A program made the position numbers and the translations under genes. Under the pieces are notes generated by a model. It was given only the letters and a program-made list of their open reading frames with translations, was not told where the DNA came from and did not search any database. Below are positions 36,214 through 45,047 of a stretch of 64,000 bases of DNA, one piece after another (positions within the stretch are counted from its first letter, which is position 1; the number at the start of each line of letters is the position of its first letter). Source of the stretch: Nocardia transvalensis NBRC 15921 (GTDB taxonomy: Bacteria; Actinomycetota; Actinomycetes; Mycobacteriales; Mycobacteriaceae); assembly GCF_000308875.1 (NCBI RefSeq), contig NZ_BAGL01000027.1, forward strand, positions 186,001-250,000, given 5' to 3'.

Positions 36214-36228
36214 TAGTCTACAACTTGT
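36214..36228 (+). promoter_or_regulatory. TAGTCT -10 with ACAACTTGT palindrome at a leaderless GntR start
   Basis: TAGTCT (36214-36219) ends 7 nt before the GTG at 36227, so the mRNA would begin at or next to the start codon. ACAACTTGT (36220-36228), a palindrome of the kind bound by FCD-type GntR proteins, overlaps the start codon. Confidence 0.4.
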
Positions 36229-36868
36229 GTCTAAGACGTATTCATCTGCTGAGCGGGCCTATCGCGAGGTCAAGGAACGCATACTCGGCGGGGCGCTGCC
36301 GGGCGGCGAGCTGATCAGCGAGGGGGAGATCGCCGGGGGTCTCGGGATGTCCCGCACGCCCGTGCGGGAGGCGTTCCTGCGGCTCGAGGCCGAGGGGTGG
36401 ATGAAGCTGTATCCCAAGCGGGGCGCGCTGGTGGTTCCGGTGCCCGCCGGTGAGGCCGAGCACGTCGTGCACGCGCGGTATGTGGTGGAGACGGCCGCCG
36501 CGCGCGCCGTGCCCGCCGCCGATCGTGACCGGGTGGCCGCGACCCTGCGCGCGGTGATCGAGCGGCAGCGCGAACTGGCCGAGGCGGGTGATCTCGAGGA
36601 GTTCGCCGCGCTGGACACCGAATTCCACCGCGGCGCCGTGGTCGCGGCGGGCAATCCGCTGCTCACCGGGTTCTACGATTCGCTGCGGGAGCGCCAGCGC
36701 CGGATGAACAGCGTTGTGGTGCATCGACATTCGAGTAATGCGGCGCAGATCGTCGAACAGCACGGCCGGCTGGCCGACCGGATCGCGGCCGGTGACGCCG
36801 ACGGGTTCGCCGCCCTGCTGCGGGAGCACCTGTCCACCGCGCACCAGGTGGAGGCGGCCGGATGGTGA
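36227..36868 (+). CDS. GntR-family (FCD) regulator
   Basis: The 213-residue protein has a winged helix (AYREVKERILGGALPGGELISEGEIAGGLGMSRTPVREAFLRLEAEGWMKLYPKRGALV, about residues 8-70) and a C-terminal FCD domain with metal-ligand residues in FAALDTEFHRGAVVAAGNPLL and ..IVEQHGRLADRIAAGD. It binds an organic acid in relatives. Its start may be leaderless. Its end overlaps the MFS gene by 7 bp, which suggests it controls that exporter or importer. Confidence 0.9.
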   Translation: MSKTYSSAERAYREVKERILGGALPGGELISEGEIAGGLGMSRTPVREAFLRLEAEGWMKLYPKRGALVVPVPAGEAEHVVHARYVVETAAARAVPAADRDRVAATLRAVIERQRELAEAGDLEEFAALDTEFHRGAVVAAGNPLLTGFYDSLRERQRRMNSVVVHRHSSNAAQIVEQHGRLADRIAAGDADGFAALLREHLSTAHQVEAAGW

Positions 36869-38094
36869 CGGCGGCGGTCGACACGAGAGCGACCCGGCCG
36901 GCGGCCTCCACCCGCACCTGGTGGGGCGTGGCCGCCGCGATGTTCGCGATCGCCTGGGGCGGAAACGAATTCACGCCGCTGCTGGTGATGTACAAGGACC
37001 ACGGGCTGTCGGTCACCACCGTGGATCTGCTGCTGTTCGATTACGTGCTGGGTATTGTCCCGGCCCTGCTGATCGGCGGCCCACTGTCCGACCGGTTCGG
37101 GCGACGCCGGTTGATGCGTCCCGCCCCGCTCGTCGCGGCGGCCGGATCGCTGCTGCTGGCGTTCGGCGCCGAGTCGGTGGCCCTGCTGTCGGCGGGCCGC
37201 GTGCTGTGCGGGGTGGCGCTGGGCCTGGCGATGGCGGTGGGCGGCAGCTGGGTGAAGGAGCTGTCGCAGCCGCCGTACGCGCCGGAGGCGGTCGCGGGGA
37301 CCGGGGCGCGCCGCTCGGCCATGAGCCTGACCGCGGGCTTCGCGCTGGGCGCGGGCGTCGCCGGAGTGCTGGCGCAGTGGGCTCCGCTGCCGTCCACGCT
37401 CGCCTACCTGATCAATGTCGTGCTGTGCGTGGGTGCGGCGGCCTGGGTGCTGCGCGTGCCGGAAACGGTTGCCCCGCAGCGGAATCCGGGACGGCTAGTC
37501 GACGATCTGCGGATCCCGATGGCGGGGCACCGCCGGTTCCGCGGCGTGGTGCTGCCGGTCGCGCTGTGGGTGTTCGCCTCGGTCGGGACGGCCTACGCGG
37601 TGCTGCCGACGCTGCTGGCGGCGCAGGCGCGCGGCGTGGCGATCGCGTTCTCGGCCCTGCTCACCGTGCTCACGCTGGGATGCGGATTCGCCATCCAGTC
37701 GGTCGCCCGGCGCATCGATCGGCCCGGTACGGCGCGGATCGCGGTGCTGGCGCTGATCCTGGTGTCGGCGGGCATGGTGCTCGCGGCTTGCGCCGCGGCC
37801 ACGCCGGCGCTGTGGCTCGCGCTGATCGCGGCGGCCGTGCTCGGCGCCGGGAACGGTATCGGCCTGGTGGCCGGGCTACAGGAGATCGAGCGCCTCGCCG
37901 GGCCCGACGATCTGGCCGGGCTGACGGCGGTCTTCTACTCGGTGAGCTATCTCGGCTTCGGACTGCCCGCGCTGCTGGCCTTCCTGCATCAGTCGACCGG
38001 GGCGGGATATCCGGTGATGCTCGTGGCCGGTGCGCTCGTCGCGATCGCGTGCCTGACGGTCGTGGTGCGGCACCGCCGGCTGCGTGTCGCGTGA
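36862..38094 (+). CDS. MFS transporter
   Basis: The 410-residue protein has about 12 membrane segments and the MFS loop GGPLSDRFGRRRLMRPAPLVAAAG between TM2 and TM3. It overlaps the GntR gene by 7 bp. The substrate is unknown; uptake or export of an organic acid is consistent with the regulator. Confidence 0.88.
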   Translation: MVTAAVDTRATRPAASTRTWWGVAAAMFAIAWGGNEFTPLLVMYKDHGLSVTTVDLLLFDYVLGIVPALLIGGPLSDRFGRRRLMRPAPLVAAAGSLLLAFGAESVALLSAGRVLCGVALGLAMAVGGSWVKELSQPPYAPEAVAGTGARRSAMSLTAGFALGAGVAGVLAQWAPLPSTLAYLINVVLCVGAAAWVLRVPETVAPQRNPGRLVDDLRIPMAGHRRFRGVVLPVALWVFASVGTAYAVLPTLLAAQARGVAIAFSALLTVLTLGCGFAIQSVARRIDRPGTARIAVLALILVSAGMVLAACAAATPALWLALIAAAVLGAGNGIGLVAGLQEIERLAGPDDLAGLTAVFYSVSYLGFGLPALLAFLHQSTGAGYPVMLVAGALVAIACLTVVVRHRRLRVA

Positions 38095-38103
38095 AAGTGG
38101 TTG

Positions 38104-38964
38104 TCACACCAGGTTTTTGCCCTGCGCGCGGCGCTGACGCATGTCGTACAGGTAGGTTTCGAACGGGTGCAGCCGCCAGCGCAGGGGCAGGACCGCGGTG
38201 ACGCGGCCGATGGCGCGCATGGTCAGCTCGAACGCCCGCTGCCTGCGTGCGTCCCACGGCAGGCCCAGCTCGTCCCGGAACCGCTGGGGGAGAAAGCCGG
38301 TCGTGAAGAACCGGTTCACCCGCCGGAAGGCGATCCGCTCGAACGGGCGGTACGGCCCGAGATCGACCACCTGGTCGAGCAGGTAGCGCCGGACCTCGTC
38401 GTCGATCGCGATCTCGCGCACCTTCTCGTCCCAGTAGGCGGCGAACGCGGCCCGATCGGGCGGCCACAGCTCCGGGCGCATCTGCAGCGTGGTCCCGAAC
38501 CGGGCGGCGTCGCGATACAACTCGTCGGCGAGATCGTCGTCCACGCCGCCGTACAGGAGTTCCAGGGAATCGGCGGTGCCGCGATAGAGGCAGGCCGCCA
38601 CCCACAGCTGCAGGTGCGGGTCGAAGGCGTTGTACTTCACCGGGCTGTCCGGGGTGGACCGGACGTGGCGATGCGAGGTGTCGACCGCCGCCCGGAACGC
38701 GTCGCGATCGTCGTCGGTGCCGAGCATCGCCACCGCCAGGTAGGTGAGGGTGGTGCGGCCGCGTTTGCGCGGATGCAGATCGAAGCGGCCGCGCTCGACG
38801 GTGCTCTCCACGACGCCCCGGCCGACCGGGGCGATGCTCAGCTGCATGATCACATTGGCCGGTCCGCCCAGCAGGGCCGCGGGCCCGGACATGTAGCGCC
38901 GGCGGCGATCCGGACCGGACGACGCGGCGTCGTCGGGCGGCAGGGTACGGGCGCTGTGGTCCAT
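38104..38964 (-). CDS. DUF2236 oxygenase-like protein, second copy
   Basis: The 286-residue protein is a close family relative of the one at 35251: GPANVIMQLSIAPVGRGVVESTVERG, TTLTYLAVAMLGTDDDRDAF, VKYNAFDPHLQLWVAACLYRGTAD, FGTTLQMRPELWP. No signal peptide. It faces the MFS gene end to end and is divergent from the fadD gene. The two copies frame a GntR-MFS pair, so they may work on related substrates. Confidence 0.85.
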   Translation of the reverse strand: MDHSARTLPPDDAASSGPDRRRRYMSGPAALLGGPANVIMQLSIAPVGRGVVESTVERGRFDLHPRKRGRTTLTYLAVAMLGTDDDRDAFRAAVDTSHRHVRSTPDSPVKYNAFDPHLQLWVAACLYRGTADSLELLYGGVDDDLADELYRDAARFGTTLQMRPELWPPDRAAFAAYWDEKVREIAIDDEVRRYLLDQVVDLGPYRPFERIAFRRVNRFFTTGFLPQRFRDELGLPWDARRQRAFELTMRAIGRVTAVLPLRWRLHPFETYLYDMRQRRAQGKNLV

Positions 38965-39043
38965 GACTACTCCGCGAGTCGATGAGAAGGTTCTAATCCC
39001 ATCATGTCAGGCGTTGATGGGTGGCGCAATGTCGTCCGGACGC

Positions 39044-39064
39044 TGCTAAGTTAATGTATATTCT
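39044..39064. promoter_or_regulatory. TAAGTTA-type motif between DUF2236 and fadD
   Basis: TGCTAAGTTAATG followed by a TATTCT block, 19 of 21 bases identical to 21527-21547. It lies 80 bp upstream of the DUF2236 start (38964) and 96 bp upstream of fadD (39160). Confidence 0.5.
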
Positions 39065-39159
39065 AGTCTGATTGTACGACAGATCTGCTCGCTTATCTGG
39101 CAAATCTGCTGTAATGCAGGACTATTGACTCGATGATGAGTTCTCTACAGAGGTGGTAT

Positions 39160-40797
39160 GTGAGGAAACGATCTCACTCACTCGTGACGGCCTTCCGCTC
39201 GGTGTCCGACTCGTTCTCGGCCGCCGCCGTCCTGCGCAGGCGCGGCATGGTGGATCCGTTGCGTCCCGTCGACACCGTGCGCACGATGCGGGACGCGGGC
39301 GTGTACGGGCCGTTCGTCACGGTATTGCGGCACGCCCGGCGGCAGCGGGGACCGGCGGCCGCGATCGTCGACGCGCGCGGGGCGCTGAGCTTCGATCAGC
39401 TCGACGCGCGGTCGAACGCGCTCGCGCGGGGTCTCGCGGCGGCCGGAATCGGGCCGGGCACCGTCATCGCCGCGCTGTGCCGCGACCATCGCGGGATGGT
39501 GCTGACACTGCTGGCGGCGGGCAAGCTCGGCGCGCGCGTCGTGCTGATGAACACCGGATTCGCCGGGCCGCAGCTGGCCGCCGTCGCCGAGCGCGAGCGG
39601 GTCGGCGCGATCCTGCTGGACGAGGAGTTCCTCGGGCTGCTCGACGGTGTCCCGGCGGCGGTGCCGCGAATCCTCACCTGGGTGGACGATCCGAATACGC
39701 GCGCCGCCCTGCCACCCTCGATCGACACCTTCATCGCCGCGCATTCCGCCGCCGCGGTGTCCCCGCCGCGGCGTCCGGGCGGCACCGTCATCCTCACCAG
39801 CGGGACCACGGGCATGCCGAAAGGCGCTCCGCGGGACAAGGTGTCGCCGCTGCAGTCGGCGCAGTTCCTGGACCGGATCCCGCTGCCGCGGGACGCCACG
39901 ATGATCATGGCGGCACCGATCTTCCACGGGACGGGCCTGTCGCAGTTCACGCTCGGGTGGGCGCTGGGGAATACGGTCGTGTTCCAGCAGCGCAAGTTCG
40001 ATCCCCGGCGGGTACTGGCCGATATCGCGAAATACCGTGCGGCGTCGCTGGTTCTGGTGCCGACGATGCTGCAGCGGATCGTCGATCTCGGGGACGAGGT
40101 ACTGGCCGGATACGACACGTCGTCGCTGCGGGTGATCTTCGCCGCGGGGTCCTCGGTGTCGCCGGATCTCGGCCGCCGGACCGCGGAGGCGTTCGGTGAC
40201 GTGCTCTACAACCTGTACGCCTCGACCGAGGTCGCGGTGGCCGCGGTCGCGACGCCCGAGGATATGCGCGAGGCGCCCGGCACGGTGGGGCGGCCGCCGG
40301 TCGGCTGCCGGGTCGCCGTCTACGACGACAGGCGCAGGCGGATCACCGAACCCGGGCGGATCGGCACGATCTTCGTCTCCAGCGGGCTCAGCTTCACCGG
40401 GTACACCGACGGGGGCAACAAGGAGATCGTGGACGGCCTGCTGTGCAGCGGCGATGTCGGCCATTTCGATTCCGCGGGAAGGCTTTTCATCGACGGCCGC
40501 GACGACGACATGATCGTGTCCGGCGGCGAGAACGTCTATCCGCTCGAGGTGGAGAACCTGCTGGTCGAACGCTCCGACGTGATCGATGCCGCCGTGGTCG
40601 GCGTCGACGATCACGACTTCGGTAAACGGTTGCGCGCCTTCGTCGTTCCGGCCGACGGGGCCGCCCGCGACCCGCAGGAGATCAAGGATTACGTCAAGGC
40701 GCGGCTCGCCCGGCACAAGGTGCCGCGCGATGTCGTCTTCGTCGGCGAACTGCCGCGCAACGCGACCGGCAAACTGCTGCGCCGGCGACTCGTGTGA
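39160..40797 (+). CDS. fadD: AMP-dependent acyl-CoA ligase (FadD-like)
   Basis: The 545-residue protein has the ANL motifs LTSGTTGMPKGAPRD, NLYASTEVAVAAV, CSGDVGHFDSAGRLFIDGRDDDMIVSGGENVYPLEVEN and PRNATGKLLRR with the catalytic Lys. GTG 39160 is preferred because GAGGTGG lies just upstream; ATG 39133 or 39136 would add 8-9 residues. The stop is followed 17 bp later by a large acyl-CoA dehydrogenase gene, forming a probable beta-oxidation pair. Confidence 0.9.
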   Translation: MRKRSHSLVTAFRSVSDSFSAAAVLRRRGMVDPLRPVDTVRTMRDAGVYGPFVTVLRHARRQRGPAAAIVDARGALSFDQLDARSNALARGLAAAGIGPGTVIAALCRDHRGMVLTLLAAGKLGARVVLMNTGFAGPQLAAVAERERVGAILLDEEFLGLLDGVPAAVPRILTWVDDPNTRAALPPSIDTFIAAHSAAAVSPPRRPGGTVILTSGTTGMPKGAPRDKVSPLQSAQFLDRIPLPRDATMIMAAPIFHGTGLSQFTLGWALGNTVVFQQRKFDPRRVLADIAKYRAASLVLVPTMLQRIVDLGDEVLAGYDTSSLRVIFAAGSSVSPDLGRRTAEAFGDVLYNLYASTEVAVAAVATPEDMREAPGTVGRPPVGCRVAVYDDRRRRITEPGRIGTIFVSSGLSFTGYTDGGNKEIVDGLLCSGDVGHFDSAGRLFIDGRDDDMIVSGGENVYPLEVENLLVERSDVIDAAVVGVDDHDFGKRLRAFVVPADGAARDPQEIKDYVKARLARHKVPRDVVFVGELPRNATGKLLRRRLV

Positions 40798-40814
40798 GCC
40801 CAGGAGGAACTGTC

Positions 40815-42527
40815 ATGCACCTGTTCGATCCCAGGACCGAGACCTTCGCCGAATTCGATCCGCACACCCGCGCCCTGCTGCGCTCGGTGGTCGACTTCTT
40901 CGAATCGAAGGGAAAGCAGGCCGTGTGCCGGGACGCGCACGCGGGCGTCTGGTACGAGGACTGGATGGAGTTCCTGGCGCGGACGCGGATCCTCGCCTAC
41001 TTCGCGACGCCCGCCAAACACGCCCAGGGTGATCCCGAAAAGCGCTGGGACACAGCGTTCATCTCGCGGTTCAACGAGATCACCGGCTTCTACGGCGCGC
41101 AGTACTGGTACGCCTGGGGCGTGTCGACGCTCGGGCTGTCCATCGTCTGGCAGAGTGACAACGCCGCCGCGCACCGCCGTGCCGCCGAGGAACTCGAGCG
41201 CGGCGGCATCATCGGATTCGGCCTGTCGGAGAAGGACCACGGCGCCGATATCTACTCCACCGATATGCTGCTCACCCCCGACGGCGCCGGGGGATTCACC
41301 GCGACCGGCGGCAAGTACTACATCGGGAACGGCAATGTCGCCCGGATCGTCCCGATCATCGGGCGGCGCACCGACCTCGAGGGACCCGATGCCTACGTAT
41401 GGTTCGTGGCCGACAGTCAGCACCCGAACTACGTGCTGCGCAAGAACGTCGTTCACGGCCAGAACTACGTCAGCGCCTTCGATCTCGACGCCTACCCGGT
41501 CGCGGCCGGCGATATCCTGCACACCGGGCCGAAGGCGTTCGACGCCGCCATGGCCGCGGTGAACTGCGGCAAGTTCAATATCGGCATGGTCGCCCTCGGG
41601 ATCGCCGAGCACTGTTTTCACGAGACGATCAACCAGGCGGCGGGCAAGATCCTGTTCGGGCATCCGGTGGCCGCGTTCGGGCAGGTGCGCCGGATCCTCA
41701 CCGACACCTACGCGCGCCTGATCGCGATGAAGCTCTATCACGAGCGCGCCATCGACTACATGCGCTGCTCCTCGCCCGAGGACCGCCGGTTCGTCATGTT
41801 CAACTCGATCGGCAAGATGAAGGTCACCCGCGAGGCCGAGCGGGCCCTGGCCGAACTGCTGGATGTCATCTCCGCCAAGGGTTTCGAGAAGGACAGCTAC
41901 TTCTCCGTCGCCCGCGCCATGATCTCTTCGATGCCGCGGCTGGAGGGCACCGCGCACGTGAATATGGCGCTCACGCTGAAGTTCATGCCCAACTTCCTGT
42001 TCAATCCCGTTGCGCTGCCGGAGGTTCCGGTGCGCCGCGATCCCGGCGACGACGAGACGCTGTTCCGGCAGCCGCGCGCGTCGGGGCTCAGCAAGGTGCG
42101 GTTCCGGGATTGGCGGCCGGCGTTCGCCGCGCGGCGGCACCTGCCGAATGTGGCGCTGTTCGAGCAACTCGCCGAGCGTTTCGCCGGGCTGCCGGTGGAG
42201 GCACCGCCGACGGATGCGCAGGGGGAGGACCTGGACTTCCAGCTGGCGCTGGGCGAGCTGTTCACGCTGCTGCCCTATGCTCAGCTCGTCCTCGAACAGG
42301 CGGAGATCGCCGGTGCCGCCGACGATCTGGTCGATACCATCTTCGAGCTGTTCGTGCGGGACTTCTCCGCCTACGCCCTCGACCTGCATTCGAAGGCGTC
42401 CTCCACTGCGGCACAACAGGAATGGGCGTTGAGCGTCCTGCGGAAGCCGGTCACCGACGAGGCCCGTTCCACGCGCGTCTACGACGAGATCCTGGGCCTC
42501 GCGGGAAGTTACGAGATGAGTCCCTAA
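40815..42527 (+). CDS. fadE: large acyl-CoA dehydrogenase (FadE-like)
   Basis: The 570-residue protein is longer than standard acyl-CoA dehydrogenases. It contains GIIGFGLSEKDHGADIYSTDM (FAD/substrate motif), KYYIGNGNVARIVPIIGR, and VISAKGFEKDSYFSVARAMIS with a C-terminal extension. ATG 40815 follows AGGAGG by 7 nt. It overlaps the convergent MFS gene by 4 bp. Together with FadD and the DUF2236 protein it probably breaks down a long or unusual acyl chain. Confidence 0.88.
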   Translation: MHLFDPRTETFAEFDPHTRALLRSVVDFFESKGKQAVCRDAHAGVWYEDWMEFLARTRILAYFATPAKHAQGDPEKRWDTAFISRFNEITGFYGAQYWYAWGVSTLGLSIVWQSDNAAAHRRAAEELERGGIIGFGLSEKDHGADIYSTDMLLTPDGAGGFTATGGKYYIGNGNVARIVPIIGRRTDLEGPDAYVWFVADSQHPNYVLRKNVVHGQNYVSAFDLDAYPVAAGDILHTGPKAFDAAMAAVNCGKFNIGMVALGIAEHCFHETINQAAGKILFGHPVAAFGQVRRILTDTYARLIAMKLYHERAIDYMRCSSPEDRRFVMFNSIGKMKVTREAERALAELLDVISAKGFEKDSYFSVARAMISSMPRLEGTAHVNMALTLKFMPNFLFNPVALPEVPVRRDPGDDETLFRQPRASGLSKVRFRDWRPAFAARRHLPNVALFEQLAERFAGLPVEAPPTDAQGEDLDFQLALGELFTLLPYAQLVLEQAEIAGAADDLVDTIFELFVRDFSAYALDLHSKASSTAAQQEWALSVLRKPVTDEARSTRVYDEILGLAGSYEMSP

Positions 42528-43825
42528 CGTGCGGGTACTGATACGTTCCGCGTGGGTGGCTGATCGTCCCCCGCGTCTCTCGTGCCCCCCGCATCATTCT
42601 TTTCCCCCGCGAAGGCGGGGGCCTCGATCACCCTGGGCAGCAACAGCGGCGTAACCAGCAGCGCCACCCCGGCCACGGCGAGGGCCGTGCGCGGCCCCGT
42701 AACCTGTGCCAGCAGCCCCCACGCCATCGTGATTACGGCGGTGCTGATGCTGCCGGTGATCGACCAGGCGGTGAGCACCCGGGCGAGGCGCGCCGGATCG
42801 GTGGTGTTCAGCCGGTAGGTGGCGAAGACCGGGTTGTAGATGCTCGCGGAGACGATCAGCACGAGTTCGGTCGCCATCACGACCGCCAGCCCCACCGGAC
42901 CCGGGCACACGAACGCCAGCCCGATCGACCAGCAGGCGCGCAGCGTGCCGAACATCCGCAGCACCGAGCGCTCGCCCCGGCGGGACACGATGCGGCGGGC
43001 GATCCGGGATCCGATCAGGCCGCCGATACACGGCACCGCGAATGCCAGCCCGTACTGCCAGACCGCGAAACCCAAGTGGGACAGCATGAATACCGAGAGG
43101 ATCGGCTCCGTGGCCATGATCAATCCGTTGACCAGCAGGGAGTTGACGAAGAACCGGCGCAGGGTGGGGTGGGCGAGGAGATAGCGCCACCCCTCGGCGA
43201 TATCGCCCCAGCGGCGCGCGGGCGTCCGCTCCCCGCGCGGGGCCCGCTCGGGTTCGCGGATCGCGAGGATGCCGAGCGCCGAGAGCAGGTAGCTCACCGC
43301 GTCGGCGATCACGGTGGTCACCGGTCCCAGCAGTCCGATCGCGGCCCCGCCGACGGGTGGCCCGGCGATGGTGGCCGACCAGGTGGTGGATTCGAAGCGG
43401 CCGGTCGCGACCAGCAGATGATCCGCGGGGACAAGGGTTTTCAGGTACGCGCCGCTCGCGGCGGTGAACGCGATCTTCGCCGCCGCCGCGACGACCGAGA
43501 CGAGCATGAGCTGCGCGAACGACAGGGCATCCAGCCAGTAGGCGAGCGGCACGGAGGCCAGGGCCGCGAACCGGATCAGATCCATGGCGATCATCACCGG
43601 CCGCTTGGCGCGGAACTCCATCCACGGGCCGAGCGGGACCGCCAGCAGCGCCCCGATCACGAGCCCGGACGACGACAGAGCCGCCACCTCCGCCGACCCC
43701 GCGCCCAGGACCGTGATGGCGACGACCGCGAACGCGCCGAATCCGATCCCCGTCCCGTAGGCGCTGATCGCGTAGGAGGCCCACAGCCATCCGAACGCCC
43801 GGCCCAGTCTCACCCGCCGCCACAT
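42524..43825 (-). CDS. MFS transporter, EntS/NreB-like exporter
   Basis: The 433-residue protein has about 12 hydrophobic segments and the MFS features EFRAKRPVMIAMDLIRFAAL and TLRRFFVNSLLVNGLI, like siderophore or drug exporters of the EntS/NreB type. ATG 43825 is used; GTG 43834 with GGAG is possible. A C-terminal polar tail ends near the convergent fadE stop (4-bp overlap). Confidence 0.83.
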   Translation of the reverse strand: MWRRVRLGRAFGWLWASYAISAYGTGIGFGAFAVVAITVLGAGSAEVAALSSSGLVIGALLAVPLGPWMEFRAKRPVMIAMDLIRFAALASVPLAYWLDALSFAQLMLVSVVAAAAKIAFTAASGAYLKTLVPADHLLVATGRFESTTWSATIAGPPVGGAAIGLLGPVTTVIADAVSYLLSALGILAIREPERAPRGERTPARRWGDIAEGWRYLLAHPTLRRFFVNSLLVNGLIMATEPILSVFMLSHLGFAVWQYGLAFAVPCIGGLIGSRIARRIVSRRGERSVLRMFGTLRACWSIGLAFVCPGPVGLAVVMATELVLIVSASIYNPVFATYRLNTTDPARLARVLTAWSITGSISTAVITMAWGLLAQVTGPRTALAVAGVALLVTPLLLPRVIEAPAFAGEKNDAGGTRDAGDDQPPTRNVSVPAR

Positions 43826-43959
43826 ACCCGGCACCCACTCCGCTTCCGTCTCGTGGACGACTCGGCGTCGCCCGCGACAGTGAAGCCGATCGGCGGGCGG
43901 TCGCGCCAACAACGGATCGGACGGCGCGCCACAACTCGTGGTTGTGGGGATCCCCGCCG

Positions 43960-44868
43960 TCAGTGGATCCCGGAAAGCTTGTCCGGGTTGGTGATCGAGT
44001 AGATGGCGGCGATCCGGTTACCGGCGTCGAGGTCGACCACGACCGCGCCGAACGGGACGCCACCGGAGAACACCAGCGCGCACGGGTCGTCGGCGACCCA
44101 GCGGTAGCGGACGTCCACGCCGCCCGCGGGCAGGGTGGCGGCGACGGTCATGAACACCCGGGCGACCTCGTCCCGGCCGTGCACCGGTCGCAACTCCACT
44201 GCGGGGCCGCGTCCGCCGCTGTCGGTCCACAGGGTGACCTCGGGCGCGAGGACGGCCAGCAGGGCCTGGAGGTCGCCGCCCAGGACCGCCGCGGCGAACC
44301 GCTCGGTGACCTCGGCGTGGACCTCCGGCTCGGTGGTCCGGCGGGGACGGCGGCCGTGCAGGTGGCGTCGCGCCCGGGTCGCGAGCTGGCGTACCGCGGC
44401 GGGGGAGCGGTCGAGGATGGTCGCGATCTCCGCGTGGTCGAAACCGAAGACGTCGTGCAGGACGAAGACCGCGCGTTCCAGCGGGGACAGGGTCTCCAGC
44501 ACGACGAGCACGGCCGTCGAGAGCGTCTCCCGGCGCTCGGCCGATCCGGCGGCATCGTCCTCGGCGCGCACCAGCGGTTCGGGCAGCCAGGGCCCGATGT
44601 ACGTCTCCTGCCGCCGGCTCAGCTCGACGCGGCGGGCCAGCGCCTGATTCGCGGCCGCCCGCACCAGGTAGGAGCGCGGGTTCCGCACCGGCGCGGCCTC
44701 GGGATCGCGATGCCGCGCGGCCCACGCCAGCCACACCTCCTGCAGCACGTCCTCGGTATCGATGACGCTGCCGAGCATGTTGTAGACCACCGAGAACAGC
44801 AGCTCGCGGTAGCTCAGGAAACGTTCGGTGACATCGTCGTCCGCCGTATTCGGTGGTCGGTAGGTCAC
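43960..44868 (-). CDS. ECF41-type RNA polymerase sigma factor with SnoaL-like extension
   Basis: The 302-residue protein has sigma2 (LLFSVVYNMLGSVIDTEDVLQEVWLAWAARH) and sigma4 (LSPLERAVFVLHDVFGFDHAEIATILDRSPAAVRQLATRARRHL), and a NTF2/SnoaL-like C-terminal extension of about 110 residues. The extension holds SGGR (WTDSGGRGPAVE) and a terminal NPDKL, the two landmarks of ECF41 sigma factors, in which the extension itself replaces an anti-sigma factor. GTG 44868 follows GGAGAGGA. It is divergent from a cupin gene. Confidence 0.88.
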   Translation of the reverse strand: MTYRPPNTADDDVTERFLSYRELLFSVVYNMLGSVIDTEDVLQEVWLAWAARHRDPEAAPVRNPRSYLVRAAANQALARRVELSRRQETYIGPWLPEPLVRAEDDAAGSAERRETLSTAVLVVLETLSPLERAVFVLHDVFGFDHAEIATILDRSPAAVRQLATRARRHLHGRRPRRTTEPEVHAEVTERFAAAVLGGDLQALLAVLAPEVTLWTDSGGRGPAVELRPVHGRDEVARVFMTVAATLPAGGVDVRYRWVADDPCALVFSGGVPFGAVVVDLDAGNRIAAIYSITNPDKLSGIH

Positions 44869-44922
44869 GGGTCGGTCCTCTCCTCGTCCGTTGCTACCGC
44901 AGAGGTCCGCCGGGCCGAACGG

Positions 44923-44928
44923 GTGACA
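44923..44928 (-). promoter_or_regulatory. TGTCAC -35-like element toward the ECF41 gene
   Basis: TGTCAC on the minus strand, 55 bp before the sigma gene. TGTCACA is the published -35 of ECF41 promoters, so this may be autoregulation. The matching -10 CGTC is not obvious. Confidence 0.35.
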
Positions 44929-44947
44929 CGATCGCGCCGATTGTGTC

Positions 44948-44961
44948 GTGACTCACATCAC
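44948..44961. promoter_or_regulatory. CRP-like site GTGACTCACATCAC
   Basis: GTGA-N6-TCAC, the core of Crp/GlxR sites, in the divergent region of the ECF41 sigma and cupin genes. A full-consensus site occurs at 18777-18792. Confidence 0.4.
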
Positions 44962-44970
44962 CTTTCAGGA

Positions 44971-44976
44971 TGTCAC
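44971..44976 (+). promoter_or_regulatory. TGTCAC -35-like element toward the cupin gene
   Basis: TGTCAC followed by a region rich in CG, 72 bp before the cupin start. It could be the ECF41 -35 for the target gene. The expected CGTC -10 at 16 bp is replaced by GCTC, so evidence is partial. Confidence 0.35.
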
Positions 44977-45047
44977 TCGTCGGCGGCGAGCGCGCTCTGT
45001 GGGGGCGATCCGGGACGGCGGTTCCCGGCGACACATCGGAGAAAGAC

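Noticed and set aside
39178..40716. 512-aa antisense frame over fadD
   Set aside because: Composition of a high-GC shadow with no domain; the sense frame carries all adenylation motifs.
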